64,000 nt of DNA, from contig JASKMD010000018.1 of the NCBI GenBank assembly GCA_030144725.1, positions 5,795,469 to 5,859,468 on the forward strand, in the 5' to 3' direction. Of the stretch, positions 62,998-64,000 are shown one piece after another; position 1 is the first letter of the stretch, and every line of letters begins with the position of its first letter. Made by a program: the position numbers and the translations under genes. The notes below the pieces were generated by a model. The model ran no database searches. It worked only from the letters and a program-made list of their open reading frames with translations, and had not been told where the DNA came from. This DNA comes from Haematococcus lacustris (taxonomy: Eukaryota > Chlorophyta > Chlorophyceae > Chlamydomonadales > Haematococcaceae).

Positions 62998-64000
62998 TGA
63001 GATTGCCCCATGCCACATTCACCCTCTGCCATATTTTGTTATTGTATGTACCAAACTAGGTGATGGAGCATGCCTGGGGGTACATCCCGGAATGTAGACT
63101 CGCCTAGCTGTCCGACAAAGGTGTAAGCACGCGGATAGGACCACTGACCGAAAAGTTAAAGGACTTGAACGAAGCCCCGAAATGATGGGGTCTAGGCTTC
63201 AGCAGAGTGCACGGTAGTGAAACAAAGTCCACGCACAGTGCTGCTGACACCTCAGTGAGATGCTCTGCATGCTTGGAGGCAGGGTCAGGCAGGTCTCGCG
63301 CCAGGTGTCAGGAAGGGCCCGGGCCATGAGGGGTCCCGACCCAACCCAGGGAATCTTGCGCTTCGACCTGCGACCCACGTACGGTGGCACCCCGTTGAGC
63401 CCCAGGCTGCAGCGAGCGACCATGTTCACAGTCCGCGGGAATGGCGGGCGGTGTACTGGGACAAGGCTTCAGTCCAAAACGCGAGTTTCAGCGCGCGTGA
63501 CTTACCGCGATAGCCTCAGCTACCCTTTAATAGCGCGTGGTGCGATGCGCAGGCCTGTCACGGGTTGGCGGGACCAATGGCCGGGGTGACCTAGTCCATC
63601 TAGCTGTCTGACTTGCGAGTCTGACTTGCAGCCTGACTTGCACGATTGCATTGCACCCAGTGATGCGGCATTACACAGTTACAAAGTTACTTACTTACTT
63701 ACGCCGTGTAATTACATGTAATTTACATGTAATTACATGTAAATTACATGTAATTACAGGGAATTACAACCAGCTTTTCTCCTCACTGGCTCGTTTTCTT
63801 CAGCCGACATCTTGAGAGTTGTGTAGGGTCATCCTTAGACAACCTTTGATGACACCAGGAGCCCTGATAGAAGAACTACCGACCATGTATAGGGTCCCAC
63901 CAGTACTAGCCCTGTGCAGGGTCCTACTGACCGCAGCTCGCATTTCGCGCACTTGCACTTGCGATGCTTACCAGCATCACCCCCGCCACCACCCCCGCAG
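62998..64000. other. No supported gene; right edge
   Basis: Open frames at 63199-63589 on both strands have no recognisable motif. The only structure I see is the palindromic array listed separately and a short duplicated GACTTGCA at 63611-63642. Confidence 0.4.
63711..63757. repeat. Tandem palindrome TTACATGTAA
   Basis: Four overlapping copies of the perfect palindrome TTACATGTAA (AATTACATGTAATTTACATG and onward). They can form hairpins on either strand. It is preceded by a short ACTT run. Confidence 0.9.

Overview
The window is nuclear DNA from a flagellated green alga, most likely a chlamydomonadalean. It is GC-rich, its genes have many small GT-AG introns, and long G/C-rich or CTG-type simple repeats fill introns and intergenic DNA. 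It carries a photosystem I antenna gene (Lhca3 type) and a BBSome subunit gene (BBIP1), which together point to a ciliated phototroph. Telomere-like TTAGGG tracts and very long (CAGG)n arrays resemble what I know of Haematococcus-type genomes, but the genus is only a guess.

Layout, left to right. 1-1037: no clear gene. 1038-6230 (+): multi-exon YqaJ-like PD-(D/E)XK nuclease-family gene. 6490-6980: first copy of a dispersed repeat (copy 2 at 21615-22065). 7441-10083 (+): unrecognised gene with a Gly/Met-rich segment and a C-terminal coiled coil. 10084-14472: repeats. 14473 to about 20470 (-): a gene that appears to join a coiled coil, a restriction-endonuclease-like segment and an atypical protein kinase domain. 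22400-24123 (+): weak candidate membrane-protein gene. 25628-29484 (-): FSH-type serine hydrolase with a long low-complexity tail. 30353-32624 (-): probable secreted proline-rich protein.

33529-46026 is a compact housekeeping block. It holds an FKBP62/ROF1-type immunophilin (-), then divergently BBIP1 (+) only 149 bp away, then BUD23, the 18S rRNA methyltransferase (+). After repeats and one small two-exon gene come a PDAP1/PP28 phosphoprotein (-, 50166-51497), a TBC-domain RabGAP (-, 52005-54479 or beyond) and Lhca3 (+, 55531-58704).

The right end (59715-63000) is transposon territory. A damaged hAT element has its catalytic core missing and a roughly 80-copy CAGG array in its place. Next to it are an extra, oppositely placed hAT end, a LINE-type reverse-transcriptase tail and a second dispersed repeat.

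For BBIP1, BUD23, PDAP1, Lhca3 and the hydrolase I checked exon junctions base by base, and the reading phases close. For the others exon limits are approximate. Gene functions are inferred from recognised motifs and family knowledge; no database search was run.
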